64,000 nucleotides of DNA from Breoghania corrubedonensis (GTDB taxonomy: Bacteria > Pseudomonadota > Alphaproteobacteria > Rhizobiales > Stappiaceae), in NCBI RefSeq assembly GCF_003053845.1, contig NZ_QAYG01000001.1, positions 440,078-504,077 on the forward strand. The letters are read 5' to 3'. Numbering within the stretch: the first letter of the stretch is position 1; each line of letters begins with the position of its first letter. Below the pieces are notes generated by a model. It saw only the letters and a list, made by a program, of their open reading frames with translations. It did not search any database and was not told where the DNA came from. Shown piece after piece: positions 40,522 through 49,800 of this stretch. The position numbers and the translations under genes were made by a program.

Positions 40522-41676
40522 TCACACCGCCTTCATCACCTCGCGCGCGATGATCAGGCGCTGGATCTCGCTGGTGCCTTCGTAGATCGTGGTGATGCGC
40601 GCATCGCGGGCGTGGCGTTCCAGCGGATAGTCGCGGATGTAGCCCGCCCCGCCGTGGAGCTGGAGCGCGGTGTAGGTCGCGCGCTGCGCCGCTTCGGACG
40701 CATAGAGCTTGGCCATGGACGCCGCCTTGGCGAAGGGCTGGCCCTGTTCTTTAAGCCATGCCGCCTGCAGGATCAGCAGGCGCGCGGCCTCAAGCTCGGT
40801 CTCGCGGTCGGCGATCATCCACTGAAGGCCCTGCATGTCGGCGATGGGGCGGCCGAACTGCTTGCGTTCCTTGACGTAGAGCTTCGCCGTCTCCATCGCG
40901 GCGCGCGCGATGCCCAGTGCCAGCGAGGCGATGCCGATGCGTCCGCCGGCGAGTTCTCCCACGGCCACGCGAAAACCGTCATTCTCCCGGCCCATCAGCG
41001 CGGAGGCAGGAATGCGGCAGTCCTCGAAAATCACCTCGTTGGTCACCGAGCCGGTCTGGCCCATCTTCTTTTCCGCCTTGCCGATGATGAGGCCCGGCGT
41101 GCCGGCTTCCACCAGGAAACAGGAGATACCCTTGCCGGGCGCCGCATCCGGGTCGGTCACCGCCCACACGACGAAGACGCCGGCGTATTCGCCGGACGTG
41201 ATGTAGAGCTTTGCGCCATTCAACACCCATTCGTTGCCCTCCATGCGGGCGCGCGTCTTCATGGAGGAAGGATCGGAGCCGGCGCCGGCCTCCGTCAGGC
41301 AGAAGCCGCCGGCCGCATAGGCGCCGCCGGTGAGTTTCGGCAGAAAGGCGGCCTTCTGATCCTCGCTGCCCACCGCCTCGATCACCTCGCCCACCATGTT
41401 GGTGACCGACGTGGTGACGGCGGTGGAGGCGCAGGAACGCGCCAGCGCCTCGATGGCGAGCGCGAAGGCGACCGTTCCCGCTTCGCTGCCGCCATGGTCG
41501 GCAGAGACGTTGAGGCCCATGAAGCCGTTTTCGGCCAGCATCTTGAGATTGGCGAGGAATTCCGCGCGTCCCTCCCCCGCGTCGAGCCGTTCCGCAAGCG
41601 GTGCCAGCCGGTCCTGACCGAGCCGGAGCGCGGTGTCTGCGATCATCTGCTGCTCTGAGGTCAACGCGAACTGCAT
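40522..41676 (-). CDS. Acyl-CoA dehydrogenase
   Basis: This 384-residue flavoenzyme has the full acyl-CoA dehydrogenase layout. The N-terminal helical domain is QFALTSEQQMIADTALRL. The middle domain has FCLTEAGAGSDPSSMKTRA near residues 124-142 and the FAD-contact W-LNGAKLYITSG. The C-terminal domain has RKQFGRPIADMQGLQWMIAD and ALQLHGGAGYIRDYPLERHARDARITTIYEGTSEIQRLIIAR, where the Glu of YEGTSE is the usual catalytic base for short-chain enzymes. It oxidises an acyl-CoA to the 2-enoyl-CoA, donating electrons to ETF. ATG 41676 gives the normal length. It stands alone, with no ETF or thiolase gene adjacent. Confidence 0.95.
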   Translation of the reverse strand: MQFALTSEQQMIADTALRLGQDRLAPLAERLDAGEGRAEFLANLKMLAENGFMGLNVSADHGGSEAGTVAFALAIEALARSCASTAVTTSVTNMVGEVIEAVGSEDQKAAFLPKLTGGAYAAGGFCLTEAGAGSDPSSMKTRARMEGNEWVLNGAKLYITSGEYAGVFVVWAVTDPDAAPGKGISCFLVEAGTPGLIIGKAEKKMGQTGSVTNEVIFEDCRIPASALMGRENDGFRVAVGELAGGRIGIASLALGIARAAMETAKLYVKERKQFGRPIADMQGLQWMIADRETELEAARLLILQAAWLKEQGQPFAKAASMAKLYASEAAQRATYTALQLHGGAGYIRDYPLERHARDARITTIYEGTSEIQRLIIAREVMKAV

Positions 41677-42095
41677 GGGCGGTCTTCTCCTCCAGGGATC
41701 TCGTTTTCGTGGCCCGCCAGCAAGCGGAACAAGGTTTGGGGAGAAGGGCAGCGCAACGCGCCCGGGATGACACCGGCCGCAATTCGACAAAAAACCGGCC
41801 TTCGCGCGAAAGCCTCCTCCCGCGCCAAACAAACCACATTCCCAAAAGGCAGAGAAGCGCTAACGCGCCGGCCCAAAAGGCAGAGAAACGCAAACGCGCC
41901 GGCCCGACGAGTCCCTTCGAAAGCGAATGGCTGCCATCCGCGTAGGCGCATTGGAGCACGGCGAAAGTGAAGTATATCGGGTTTAAACCTCTTTTTTCCT
42001 GACTTTTCCGCCTTTCCCCCTCCCGAAAGCGCCTGTCAACGGTCCTGGAAAGGACGTTGCCTAGACTTTTCGGCGTTCAAGGAGCGAGCCCCGTC
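41677..42095. repeat. Divergent intergenic region with a 31-base tandem duplication
   Basis: Positions 41841-41871 and 41872-41902 are two adjacent 31-base copies (CCCAAAAGGCAGAGAA... ending ACGCGCCGG), 29 of 31 bases identical. Further right, 41965-42010 is AT-rich (GTTTAAACCTCTTTTTTCC) and probably holds the FUSC promoter. No gene is seen. Confidence 0.7.
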
Positions 42096-43106
42096 ATGAA
42101 CGAACTGATGAATACCCTTGCCGCGCGCATGTCCCGCACCTGGCGCAATGCGCTGGCCTCGGCCATGGCGGTGGCGATCTCGTGGGCGCTGGCGCGCTCG
42201 TTGTTCGGCCACGAGCACCCGTTGTTCGCCGCCATCACGCCGATCATCTGCCTGGCGCCGGGATTGCCTAGCCACCTCCGGCAGGCGGGCAACATCATTC
42301 TCGGCGTGACGACGGGCATCCTCGTCGGCGAGACGGTGCTTTATGTCGTGCCGACGGACTGGGCGATCTTCCGGCTGGTGATCGCGACGTTTCTGGCGAT
42401 CATGATCGCGGAGCTTTACGGCTTTCGCGTCGTCGTCGCCATCCAGGCCGGTGTCTCGGCCATGCTGGTGATCGCGATCGGGCCGATCAGCGCCGGGCCG
42501 GATCGGCTGCTCGACGTGCTGGTGGGCACGGCGGTGGGCGTATTGTTCAGCCAGGTGCTGATCACGCCGGATCCGGTGCGCGAGATCGACGAGCGCGCCA
42601 AGACCCTGTTCCGCCACCTCTCGGCCGGGTTCCGGCAATGCCTCGGCGCGGTGGAGCAACACGACTACGTGCAGGCGAACACCGCGATCCAGACCTTTTC
42701 CGATGCCCATGCGCGCCTTGTGGAGCTGGGCACCGGCATTTCGACCGCGCGCGAAGCGGCCCGCTGGAGCCTGCGCGGGCGGCTGGCGGCGCGCAAGGTG
42801 AACGTTCTGGCGGCGCGCTACGAACGGCGCGCGCTGCGCCTCTTCGCCTCCTCGCTGCTGTTCGCCGATGCGCTGTTTCGCGCGCTGCGCGATGACCACG
42901 ACAACATGCCGGCGGAACTTCCCGGCCGCATGGAAGCTGTCGCCAGGCACATCGCCGACGTGGAGGCCGGCAGGCTCGGCGGCCACAGCGACGCGGGCGC
43001 GGTTCCGATCTCTTCCTCGCCGCAATGGACGGCCTGCAACGAGGCGCTGCATGCGCTGGAAAACGCACTCAACGCCTACGAGGCCGTTTTCGAACTGGTG
43101 CGGTAG
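42096..43106 (+). CDS. FUSC/aromatic-acid-exporter family protein, half-size
   Basis: This is a 336-residue protein with one set of about six membrane segments (residues ~10-155: ALASAMAVAISWALARSLFGHEHPLFAAITPIICL, then ILGVTTGILVGETVLYVV and MLVIAIGPISAGP). A cytoplasmic helical tail of 180 residues follows. This is the ArAE_1 half-size form, unlike the duplicated FUSC protein at 5.3 kb. It may export aromatic or other organic acids, or assemble as an oligomer. AAGGAG lies 13 bases before ATG 42096. It is monocistronic, and no regulator is adjacent. Confidence 0.87.
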   Translation: MNELMNTLAARMSRTWRNALASAMAVAISWALARSLFGHEHPLFAAITPIICLAPGLPSHLRQAGNIILGVTTGILVGETVLYVVPTDWAIFRLVIATFLAIMIAELYGFRVVVAIQAGVSAMLVIAIGPISAGPDRLLDVLVGTAVGVLFSQVLITPDPVREIDERAKTLFRHLSAGFRQCLGAVEQHDYVQANTAIQTFSDAHARLVELGTGISTAREAARWSLRGRLAARKVNVLAARYERRALRLFASSLLFADALFRALRDDHDNMPAELPGRMEAVARHIADVEAGRLGGHSDAGAVPISSSPQWTACNEALHALENALNAYEAVFELVR

Positions 43107-43331
43107 GACCGGGCGGCCAGCCCGCTCCCCTCACAGCGTCGTGTCTCGCTTGAGGTGCGGCGCGCGCTCGCCCCCTCCCTATTACTCTTGGACAAAGCGT
43201 CTTCTTTGCTCGCAATACCTTTGCGGCATGATAGAAATGCGGCTTCACCATGCGCCGCCATCCGGGCGACAGGGGATGGCGTGACAGGCAGAGGGAGACC
43301 GGTCGCATCCGTGATCTGGGAGGACACGTTG

Positions 43332-44348
43332 ATGATCAATGCCCGCAAACTGGCCATTGCCGCAACGACAGGCGCGCTCGCCTTCGGTTTTGCAGCAGAG
43401 GCCTTTGCCGCCGAAGTGACGTGGAATGTTTCGTTGTGGGGCAACCGCCGCGCCTTCACCGAGAATGTCGAATACCTGGCCGAGAGGGTGGCCAAGGAGT
43501 CGAACGGCCGGTTCGAGATCAAGCTCCACTACGGCGCCTCGCTTTCCAAGGCCCGCGAGAACCTGGACGGCATCTCCATCGGCGCGTTCGAGATGGCGCA
43601 GATCTGCGCGTCCTACCATGCCGACAAGAACCCGACCCTGACCGTGCTGGAACTGCCGTTCCTGGGCGTTTCGGACCTGAAGACCGAAGCACGCGTCTCC
43701 ATGAAACTCTATGAGCAGGACGTGGTGAAGAAGGATCTGGCGCGCTGGAACGCCATCGCCTTCATGCCGACGCCGATGCCGCAGTACAACTTCCTCGGCA
43801 AGGGCGAGGCTCCGACCTCGATCAAGGATTTCGACGGCATGCGCGTGCGCGCGCTGGGCGGCATCGGTGAACTGATGCGCGCGGTGGGCGCGGTGCCGAC
43901 CACGGTGACGGCGGCGGAAACCTACCAGGCGATGGAATCGGGCACCGTGCAGGCGGCCTCCTTCGCACCGCACGCCCACCTCGCGTTCAAGACCGTCGAG
44001 GTCGGCAACTGGTGGACGGCGAACATGAACCCCGGCACCGTGCAGTGCCCGGTGGTGATGAATTCCGACGCCTACGCCGCCCTGCCCGACGATCTCAAGA
44101 AGATCCTGGACGAGAGCGTCCAGCCGGCCGTCGACCACTACATCGCCAACTACGAAACGGTCTACGATCGCTGGTGGCCGACGCTGAAGAAGCAGGAGAT
44201 CACCCAGGTCACCTTCTCCGACGCCGAACTGGCGGCGCTGAAGGAAAAGGCCGCGCCGATCTGGAAAGCATGGGTGGACAAGATGGAGGCCCAGGGCATT
44301 CCCGGCCAGGAGTTGCTCGACAAGATGCAGGCCGAGATCAAGGGCTGA
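43332..44348 (+). CDS. TRAP transporter solute receptor (DctP family), TRAP 2
   Basis: This is a 338-residue receptor with a Sec signal peptide (residues 1-26, KLAIAATTGALAFGFAAEAFA). The mature domain starts VTWNVSLWGNRRAFTENVEYLA and contains LHYGASLSKARENLDGISIG. The central carboxylate-binding region KDFDGMRVRALGGIGELMRAVGA carries the conserved Arg, followed by TVTAAETYQAMESGTVQA. It differs strongly from the TRAP 1 receptor, so the ligand should differ. The ATG at 43332 follows GGGAGGACACGTTG. Permease genes follow after 272 bases containing two palindromic units. The ligand is unknown. Confidence 0.93.
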   Translation: MINARKLAIAATTGALAFGFAAEAFAAEVTWNVSLWGNRRAFTENVEYLAERVAKESNGRFEIKLHYGASLSKARENLDGISIGAFEMAQICASYHADKNPTLTVLELPFLGVSDLKTEARVSMKLYEQDVVKKDLARWNAIAFMPTPMPQYNFLGKGEAPTSIKDFDGMRVRALGGIGELMRAVGAVPTTVTAAETYQAMESGTVQAASFAPHAHLAFKTVEVGNWWTANMNPGTVQCPVVMNSDAYAALPDDLKKILDESVQPAVDHYIANYETVYDRWWPTLKKQEITQVTFSDAELAALKEKAAPIWKAWVDKMEAQGIPGQELLDKMQAEIKG

Positions 44349-44412
44349 AGCTGAAAGGCTCCAGGCGCCGGGGCAACGCACCGGCCATGCGCCATCCGAT
44401 TTCTCCACCGTC

Positions 44413-44495
44413 ATCCCCCGGCATCGTCCGGGGGATCCATCGCCCTCAGGGTATGCCGCGACCTGCAATGGATTGCCCGGACACAGCCGGGCAAT
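44413..44495. repeat. Two CCCGG-family palindromes between dctP and dctQ of TRAP 2
   Basis: ATCCCCCGG...CCGGGGGAT at 44413-44436 and ATTGCCCGG-acacag-CCGGGCAAT at 44472-44495. They occupy the gap where a binding-protein mRNA would benefit from 3' protection, the same position as the hairpin in TRAP 1. Confidence 0.8.
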
Positions 44496-44620
44496 GACGG
44501 TGGTGAGAGCGGAACCCGGCACAACTCCTTGCCGCCGCCCCCTGTCCAGCAAACCTGTCTGGCCAACTTTTCCGGCATCCCCTTTTCAAAAGCGTACGAA
44601 CCGTCAGGCACGCATCCAGC

Positions 44621-45268
44621 ATGACCCAACCTGAAAAGCCCAACGGAGACGCCGCGACCTACCGGGTTCTCTCCGGCACGCTCGCGCATATCGAAGACGT
44701 CTTCAATCTCATCGCGGCGGCCAGCATCATGGCGCTGATGCTGCTGGCGGTGGTGCAGATCTTCGCCCGCACCTTCCTGAACCAGCCGGTGCCGGGCTTC
44801 ATCGACATCACCGAGCAGGCGATGGCCGTGTTCACCTTTCTCGGCATCGCCTACTGCCAGCGGGTCGGCGGACATATCCGCATGGAAATGCTGCTCGGCA
44901 TGCTGTCGGGGCGGGCCATATGGATCGCCGAGTTTATGGGCGTTCTCGTCATTCTCGCCGTCGTCCTGGCGCTCGATTACGGCTCCTGGTTCCACTTCTA
45001 CCGGGCCTGGACGATCGGCGACTCGACCATCGACATCAACCTTCCGACCTGGCCTTCGAAGCTGCTGGTGCCGGTGGCGCTGAGCCTTCTGGTCCTGCGC
45101 CTGGTGCTGCAGCTCGTCGGATACTGGCGCCTCATCGTCGATCCGACACGCATGCCCATCGACGTTCCCGTCGTGGTGGACGTTACGGAGACGGCGCGCC
45201 ACGAGATCGAGGAGACCCTGGGCGACGAGGCGGATGAGGAAACCGGCAAGGGGGATGCCGCGCGATGA
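44621..45268 (+). CDS. TRAP transporter small permease (DctQ family), TRAP 2
   Basis: This is a 215-residue protein with four membrane segments: residues ~28-50 (LIAAASIMALMLLAVVQIFAR), ~64-82, ~95-118 (IWIAEFMGVLVILAVVLALDY) and ~145-167. The DctQ signature FLNQPVPGFIDITEQAMAVFTFLGIAYCQR is present. The N- and C-terminal tails are polar, the latter acidic. The length is normal for the family, in contrast to TRAP 1. It joins the large permease. Its stop overlaps the next start (ATGA). Confidence 0.92.
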   Translation: MTQPEKPNGDAATYRVLSGTLAHIEDVFNLIAAASIMALMLLAVVQIFARTFLNQPVPGFIDITEQAMAVFTFLGIAYCQRVGGHIRMEMLLGMLSGRAIWIAEFMGVLVILAVVLALDYGSWFHFYRAWTIGDSTIDINLPTWPSKLLVPVALSLLVLRLVLQLVGYWRLIVDPTRMPIDVPVVVDVTETARHEIEETLGDEADEETGKGDAAR

Positions 45269-46653
45269 CACCTTTCGAGGTCGGACTGCTCATGACCGGC
45301 GTGCTGCTGGTCCTTGTCGTTATCGGCGTTCGCGTCGCCTTCGCCGCCGCCTTTGTCGGCGTCGTCGGGCTGATCGCCGTGTTTTCGATGCGGATGGGAT
45401 TCGAGCGCGGTTTCATCACGGCGCTGAAGATGGCGGGCACGATCCCGCATTCCAAATCCGTCACCTATTCGCTGTCGGTACTGCCGACCTTCATCCTGAT
45501 CGGCTTTCTGGCCTTCTATGCGGGCCTGACGCGGCAGCTTTTCGAGGCATCCAAACGTTGGCTCGGCTGGCTGCCGGGCGGCATGGCGGTGGGCACGATC
45601 TTCGCCACGGCCGGCTTTGCCGCCGTCTCGGGCGCGAGTGTGGCCACCGCCGCAGTCTTCGCCCGTGTCGCCATTCCCGAAATGCTGGCCGTGGGCTATT
45701 CCAAGCGGCTATCGGCGGCTGTGGTGGCTGCGGGCGGCACACTCGCCTCGCTGATCCCGCCCTCCGCGATCCTGGTCATCTACGCCATTCTGGTGGAACA
45801 GTCGGTCGGCAAACTGCTGATCGCCGGTTTCGTGCCCGGGATCTATTCCGCCCTCGTCTATGTCGCGATCATCGTCGGCATGGCGGCCTGGCGGGGCGAT
45901 GCGCCGGCGATCAAGGGGTTCACCTGGGGCGAGCGCTTCGCCTCCATTCCCGGCACATTGCCGATCTTCGCGGTCGTCGCGATCATCTTCATCTCGCTCT
46001 TTGGCATTGAAATCGGCGGCTACAGCTTCGCCGCGACGCCGACGGAGGCCGGATCGCTCGGCGCCTTCGTCGTTCTGGTGACGGCCTTCGTCAAGGGCAT
46101 GCGGCTCAAGCAGCTCGGCCAGGCGCTGCACGAGACGGCGAAGCTCGCGGTGATGATCTTCACGCTGATCTGGGGCGTGTTGTGCTACGTGCGGTTCCTG
46201 GGCTTTGCGGGCCTTCCCGACGCCTTCCGCGATTTCGTCGTCTCGCTGCCGCACAGCCCGATGCTGACGCTGGTGCTGATCCTGTGCGCCTACGCGGTGC
46301 TGGGCATGTTCATCGACGCGATCGGCATGCTGATCCTGACGCTGCCTGTGGTCTATCCGGCGGTGATCGCGTTGAACGGCGGCGAGTTCGTCTCGGCTGC
46401 CGACAGCGCCTTCGGCATGTCGGGCGAGGCGTGCTCGATCTGGTTCGGCATCCTGGTCGTGAAAATGGCCGAGCTGTGCCTGATCACCCCGCCGATAGGG
46501 CTCAACTGCTTCGTGGTCGCAGGGGTCAGGCCGGACATCCCGGTGCAGGAGGTCTTCCGCGGCTGCATTCCCTTCTTCATCGCCGATATCCTGACGATCG
46601 CCGGGCTTCTGGCGTTCCCGGGCATCGTGACCTGGCTGCCGTCGATGATGTGA
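45265..46653 (+). CDS. TRAP transporter large permease (DctM family), TRAP 2
   Basis: This is a 462-residue membrane protein with about 12 helices. DctM signatures are GMAVGTIFATAGFAAVSGASVATAAVFARVAIPEM near residues 105-140, AAGGTLASLIPPSAILVIYAILVEQSVGKL near 155-185, and the C-terminal VVKMAELCLITPPIGLNCFVVAG. It drives ion-coupled uptake of the ligand of the TRAP 2 receptor. It overlaps dctQ by 4 bases and is the last gene of the operon. Confidence 0.94.
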   Translation: MTPFEVGLLMTGVLLVLVVIGVRVAFAAAFVGVVGLIAVFSMRMGFERGFITALKMAGTIPHSKSVTYSLSVLPTFILIGFLAFYAGLTRQLFEASKRWLGWLPGGMAVGTIFATAGFAAVSGASVATAAVFARVAIPEMLAVGYSKRLSAAVVAAGGTLASLIPPSAILVIYAILVEQSVGKLLIAGFVPGIYSALVYVAIIVGMAAWRGDAPAIKGFTWGERFASIPGTLPIFAVVAIIFISLFGIEIGGYSFAATPTEAGSLGAFVVLVTAFVKGMRLKQLGQALHETAKLAVMIFTLIWGVLCYVRFLGFAGLPDAFRDFVVSLPHSPMLTLVLILCAYAVLGMFIDAIGMLILTLPVVYPAVIALNGGEFVSAADSAFGMSGEACSIWFGILVVKMAELCLITPPIGLNCFVVAGVRPDIPVQEVFRGCIPFFIADILTIAGLLAFPGIVTWLPSMM

Positions 46654-46804
46654 GGGGGCAAGGGGTGAGTTGAAGCCAAAAGCCGAGGCGAGCCCCCGCT
46701 CGCCCTTGTTCCGGACCAGCGAGGCGCAAGCCGCGCGCCGATCCGGAATCCGGCAAATCAGTGCGCGCAAAAGCGCGCTCCGCTTCCCTCACCTATCGCT
46801 TTCC
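46654..46804. repeat. Degenerate B-type repeat unit between TRAP 2 and the histidine kinase
   Basis: TTGAAGCCAAAAGCCGAGGCG, TTCCGGACCAGCGAGGCGCAAG, GATCCGGAATCCGGC and an AGTGCGCGCAAAAGCGCGCTCCGC hairpin appear in order, an inverted and degenerate version of the blocks beside the heptaheme gene. It lies between two convergent genes, so it may act as a bidirectional transcript end. Confidence 0.6.
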
Positions 46805-49800
46805 CTACTCCGCCAGCACCCGCTGCGAGGGGAAGGTGATCTCCACCATTGTGCCCTGGTTGGGCTCGCTGTCGATGGAAAAGCCCGCGCGGTTGGCTTC
46901 CACCAGCGCCTTGGTGAGCGGCAGGCCGAGGCCGGTACCGCCGCCGAGCCGTGCGGTGTGGAGCTGACGGAAAGGTTCAAGCGCCGCCTCGATGTCCTTT
47001 CGCGACATGCCGATGCCGGTGTCGCGCACCCGCATCACCACCTCACCCGTCGGCTCCAGTGCGGTGGAGACGATGACCTGACCGCCGGTCTGGTTGAACT
47101 TGATGGCGTTCGACAGCAGGTTCAGCACGATCTGGCGGACCGAGCGCGGGTCGGCGACGACCTTGGGCACGGCGCCGGGCAGAGACGTGCGGATGATGAC
47201 CCGGTCGCGGTTGGCCTGGGGCTGCATCAGGGCGACGCAGTCGCGCAGCACGTCGTTGATCGGCACCGCCTCGAAGGCCAGTTCGAACTTGCCGGCCTCG
47301 ACCTTGGAGAGATCCAGCAGGTCGTTGATCAGGCTCAGAAGGTGCGAGCCGGAGGCGTGGATGTCCTTGAGATAGTCCTTGTAACGCTCATTGCCGACGG
47401 CGCCGAAGCGCTCGTCCATCATCACTTCTGAAAAGCCGATGATGGCGTTCAGGGGCGTGCGGATCTCGTGGCTGATCTTGGCGAGGAAATCCGACTTCTG
47501 CGAAGACGCGTTCTCGGCCTGGCGCTTGGCGGTGGTGAGCTCTTCTTCCGCCTTTTTCCACTGGGTGATGTCGCGCAGCACCGCGCAGAACTTGGCGTTC
47601 TCCTTCGATGCCCGCTGACCGATGCGGCCGATGGTCATGAAGAGCGGGATGAGCCCGCCGGCGCTGGCGAGCTGGCCGATCACCTCGCGCCCGTCATTCA
47701 GCACGCTGGCGACGCCGTTGCGGGCGAGCCCGTCAAGATAATCGAGCGCGGAGCGATGGCTTTCCGGCGCCAGATAGTCGGTGATCATGGAACCCGACAT
47801 CATCTGGCGCGAGGCGTTGAAGAGCGCTTCGGCGGACCGGTTGACGGAGAGGATGCGGCCGTCGGCGTCGAGCACGATGACGCCGTCCGTCGCCGTCTCC
47901 AGGATGGCTTCCAGTTCCGCGATGCGTTCATTGGCCCGCTCGCCCCCCCGCTCCGGATCGGGCACGGCAACAAGCCTGGGTGCGGGCTCGGGTGCGAGGC
48001 TGGCCTCTTCCGCAACGTTGTCCCGCTTTTCGCGCAGCGAGATCATCAATCCGCTGCCCGTTTTCCAGGGAACGGTGTGCATGAAGGCATCGACCGGACG
48101 CAGGCTGCCGTCACTCGCCCGCACGCAGAGCGCGCGTTCGATGGTGGCGCTGCCGGCGGGTTCGGGCGGCCATTCATCGGGCGGCGCGAACAACGCCTCC
48201 AGACCGCCGGCTTCCGCCAGCGCCTCAAGATCGGCATAGCCCAGCAGCTTCAGAAGCGAGCGGTTGGCGTATTCCACATCGCGGTCGCGCACGATGGCGA
48301 CGCCGATGGGCAGACGGTCGAGCAGACGCGGATGGATGGCAGCGGCCTGCGCGCCCTCGGTTTCGCGCCGTTCTTCCCGCTCGCGCGGCTTGGGGCGCGG
48401 CGCGATGGGCATCGGGATGGGCGGCACGCCGGTGCCGGCAGGCTCGTCGCCGGGCCTGTTGGTCTCATCGATGCGCGCGCCAAGCGCCTCGGCGATCTTG
48501 CGGAAGGCCTCGCGCTCGGGCCGGGTGAGCTGGCTGTCGGGCGGGATCACCTGGCGTTCGGCCAGTCGAACCACGGTTTCGGCAAAACTCTCGCCGTCCG
48601 CCTCGCCATCGGGCTCGGCCTGCGGATCGGCCTCGGACGCGATATCGGCTCCATCATCCACGATGCCGGCGCCCGTAATACTTGCGTCCGTGATACTGGC
48701 GTCCGTGATACTGGCGTCTGCGACGTCCGCGTCCGCTGCGGGCGCGAGTTCGCCCATCGGCAGCATCGGCTCCGCCTCGCCCTCGCCCGCATCTGCGGGC
48801 CCAGACACATCCGACACGTCCGCATCCGCTTGCGCCTCGTCGGGCGCGTCCGTCTCGGCGGGCCCGGTCACGGCAGTCTCTTCCGCGCTCTCCCCGCCCG
48901 CGGCGGCTTCGTCCGCAAGAGCGTCGGGCTTCTGAGTGTCGGCAGCCGCGCTATCGGACGGCTCGTCGGCGTCCACCGTCTCCACGACGCTTTCGGCATC
49001 GCTTTCTTCTGAGACCTCCCGCGCCGGTTCTGCCTGCGACACGTCACCTGCGTCAGCTTCTGCACGCGCGGTGGTGTCGATGATGATCACGGGCGAAAGC
49101 GCCGCAGGCGGGCCGGCATCCGTATCGCGCGCGGCGACATCCGGCACGGGAGCCTCCTCGCCGCAAGCGGCGGCGTCACCCGGCGCGGTGTCTTCGACGG
49201 CGGGCCCATCCTCCTGCGGAAGGCTTTCCCGCACTTTCGCGACGTATTCCTGCGAATTGGCGGCTTCCGGGAGGCCCCATTGCGGCATCGAACCGGAAGG
49301 GTCGTGATAGATGCCGTAAGCGGGAGACGGCTGCTGGACGGGAGCGGGAAGCTCCGTCACGCTCGCCGACGGCTGCGGGGCCTCGGTGACTTCGGCCAGC
49401 GCCGGGTCGGGCGTTTCCGTCCTCGCCTCGGCCGGCGTTTCCTGCAAGACCGCATCCGCCGCGGGCGGAGCCGTTTCTTCCGGCGTTTCCTCGACCGGCT
49501 CTTCAGGCGTGTCCCCGGCCGGGTCTTGCGCATGCGTTTCATGCGCGAGCAGGCCGGCACCGGCAATGGTCGCCGCCGCGGCCGCCGCCATCGCGACAGC
49601 TTCGCTGCGCGGCGCCACTTCCACTTCCGCCTTGCCCGCCTCGGCTTCCGGCGCCGCTTCGGCTTCCGCTTGCGAGCTCAACGCGTCCGGCTTTTCCTCG
49701 CCCGGTTCGGCCTCTTGCGGGGATACGATTTCACCGGAATCCACGCCATCGCGAGCAGCGCTTTCAGATCCCGCCTCTTCGACGCGAGCCTCATCAAGGC

